From NCBI RefSeq assembly GCF_900104355.1, contig NZ_FNIY01000001.1, forward strand, positions 186,001 through 250,000: 64,000 bases of DNA. Direction: 5' to 3'. Both the position numbers and the translations under genes were made by a program. The notes below the pieces were generated by a model. That model searched no databases, was not told where the DNA came from, and was given only the letters and a program-made list of their open reading frames with translations. The stretch is from Phyllobacterium sp. OV277 (GTDB taxonomy: Bacteria; Pseudomonadota; Alphaproteobacteria; Rhizobiales; Rhizobiaceae). This document shows positions 62,844-64,000 of the stretch, in pieces (the stretch's first letter is position 1; the number at the start of each line of letters is the position of its first letter).

Positions 62844-64000
62844 TTAGAACTTCAACTTGCCCGAGAGCGAGACCGCGGTGACAAGGTCGTCGCCAAAGTC
62901 ATAAGTAGCATCTGTACCGCATTTCTTTGCCGCATTCGGGCAAGCCGTTGGGCCGTAGGAACCTGATGTCAGCATGCCGATTGCACCGCCCAAACGAATT
63001 TCAACGTTCTTGTTGGGCGAATAGGCAACACCACCGGAAAGCAGATAGGTATCGGTCTGAGTTGTCAGGCCTGTTGATGTGCCACGATCCCAGCTAACCT
63101 GCAGCTGGCCGCTCCACTGGTCGTTAAACTTGTGACCGACACCACCAGTAACTGTCCAGCCGTCCTGGAACATCAGATCAAGCGACGTCGCACGTGCTGG
63201 CGAAGCTGGTCCGCAGGCAATTTTTCCCTGCGTGGCAGTGGGGCAGAAAGCGATGACGTTGAGAACACTCCAGTCAACCCATTTGACCGAACCATAGGCC
63301 AGCCAGCCCGGTGCGAAACCGCTCTGCAGCTTGAATTCGACCGACTGTGGCATGGTTGCAGTGCCGTAAACATTGGTGATCCGGCCACCAATGCCGGGCG
63401 CCAGCGGCGACTGCGTCAGATCAAGCGTCCCGGTTACCGTACCCAGATCAACTTCTGAGTTGTAAATCAGGCTGGCGCGCAACGCGATCTCTGGAATTTC
63501 GTAGGCAGCGCCAATGCGCCAGCCAACACCGTTGCCTTCAAGATCAAGACGGCCTGTGCCATCGAAACGACCTGGGAAGCCGGGATGAACCTGACGTTCC
63601 TTGAAACCGGAAACTTCCTGATAGGAGACACCACCGATAATGCGGAAGTCGCCTTTTTCACCGACGTTGAATTTGTAGGAACATGTCAGACCCCAGTCTT
63701 CGCTCTTGACCTTGGTTTCGATGTTCTGATTGACGCCGGCCCAATTGTTGCCTGGGTTGGTGTGAACGCCCCATGGCTGGCTATAGGTGCCCAAGCAATC
63801 CAGATCGGGTGTAATGCCAACCTTCGCGCCAAACTTATAAACCGAATAGTCAGGCGTTTCGTTTGCGGACTTGCTTTTGTTATTGTTGTTGCCATCGCGC
63901 GGATCAGTATCCTTCGCATTCTTGATCTTGCGATCAGGCATAACGTAGATCACGCCACCTTCGGTCGCAAAACGCTCTTCACTGAAGAGGAGATCCCAGT
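62844..64000 (-). CDS. OmpP1/FadL-family outer membrane transport protein (5' end outside window)
   Basis: A partial gene of at least 385 residues, open to the window edge; its start lies beyond base 64000. The C-terminal part is a beta-barrel: alternating hydrophobic/aromatic strands, PQSVEFKLQSGFAPGWLAYGSVKWVDWS as the FadL signature, and a final strand ending GKLKF with terminal Phe. Such proteins take up long-chain fatty acids or hydrophobic compounds. A loop with two cysteine-containing stretches (TACPNAAKKCGTD) is likely extracellular. Confidence 0.9.
   Translation of the reverse strand, partial: WDLLFSEERFATEGGVIYVMPDRKIKNAKDTDPRDGNNNNKSKSANETPDYSVYKFGAKVGITPDLDCLGTYSQPWGVHTNPGNNWAGVNQNIETKVKSEDWGLTCSYKFNVGEKGDFRIIGGVSYQEVSGFKERQVHPGFPGRFDGTGRLDLEGNGVGWRIGAAYEIPEIALRASLIYNSEVDLGTVTGTLDLTQSPLAPGIGGRITNVYGTATMPQSVEFKLQSGFAPGWLAYGSVKWVDWSVLNVIAFCPTATQGKIACGPASPARATSLDLMFQDGWTVTGGVGHKFNDQWSGQLQVSWDRGTSTGLTTQTDTYLLSGGVAYSPNKNVEIRLGGAIGMLTSGSYGPTACPNAAKKCGTDATYDFGDDLVTAVSLSGKLKF

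Overview
The window is a compact, high-GC chromosomal segment with nearly continuous genes. It looks like core chromosome of an alphaproteobacterium of the order Hyphomicrobiales (Rhizobiales), most likely near Brucella/Ochrobactrum or Phyllobacterium. The evidence is a fused secD-secF gene, exoR beside the exonuclease III gene, the run dgt-argS-SPOR protein-nagZ-scpA-scpB-tatA-tatB-tatC-serS-surE-pcm-nlpD-(yajC-secDF), a class I PHB synthase, trmFO, and an SOS box of the alphaproteobacterial GTTC-N7-GTTC type. The genus is an inference; no rRNA is present.

Region by region. Positions 1-6300 are an accessory stretch: two GlxA-type regulators (amidotransferase-like plus AraC domains), each divergent from a small enzyme gene (isonitrile hydratase-like; cyanamide hydratase-like HD protein), an ArsR/SRPBCC/ClpP cassette with a palindromic operator, a solitary YjhX toxin, and two hairpin repeat elements. 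Positions 6300-16000 carry a Y-family DNA polymerase under an SOS box, recJ, glpX, hom and an alanine-type aminotransferase. Positions 16000-25300 carry phaC, an M15 peptidase lipoprotein, tRNA-Glu, a probable sRNA locus, sfsA-map-radC, an AraC/GyrI regulator, a BKACE-type enzyme and an HD protein. Positions 25300-34200 hold tig, a two-gene RND efflux pump, a prolyl oligopeptidase and tRNA-Leu. Positions 34200-43700 hold a membrane-protein pair, a DUF1127 gene followed by three CCTCCTCCC-loop hairpins, an exported cysteine-protease-like protein, an aldo/keto reductase, trmFO, two proteins related to complex I assembly factors, secDF and yajC. Positions 43700-64000 are the conserved export/division/translation block ending in erpA, xthA, exoR and a truncated FadL-type porin gene.

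How the genes work together. SecDF-YajC and TatABC are two protein export systems. ScpAB, NlpD, NagZ, the SPOR protein and the M15 peptidase serve chromosome segregation and the cell wall. DinB-like polymerase, RecJ, RadC, XthA and Dgt form a scattered DNA repair and nucleotide-pool set. Hom, the aminotransferase and GlpX are biosynthetic.

The most interesting non-coding signal is the DUF1127 gene with three tandem hairpins (36287-36405), each presenting an identical CCTCCTCCC loop. This matches the 'cuckoo' (CcsR-type) sRNA arrangement known from other alphaproteobacteria. A second candidate sRNA (about 19995-20131) ends in a strong terminator with no gene in front of it and also displays a CCTCC loop. 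I found no clear new multi-gene defence or biosynthetic system; the most novel-looking items are small RNAs, small proteins, dispersed repeats and one AT-rich membrane-protein gene.
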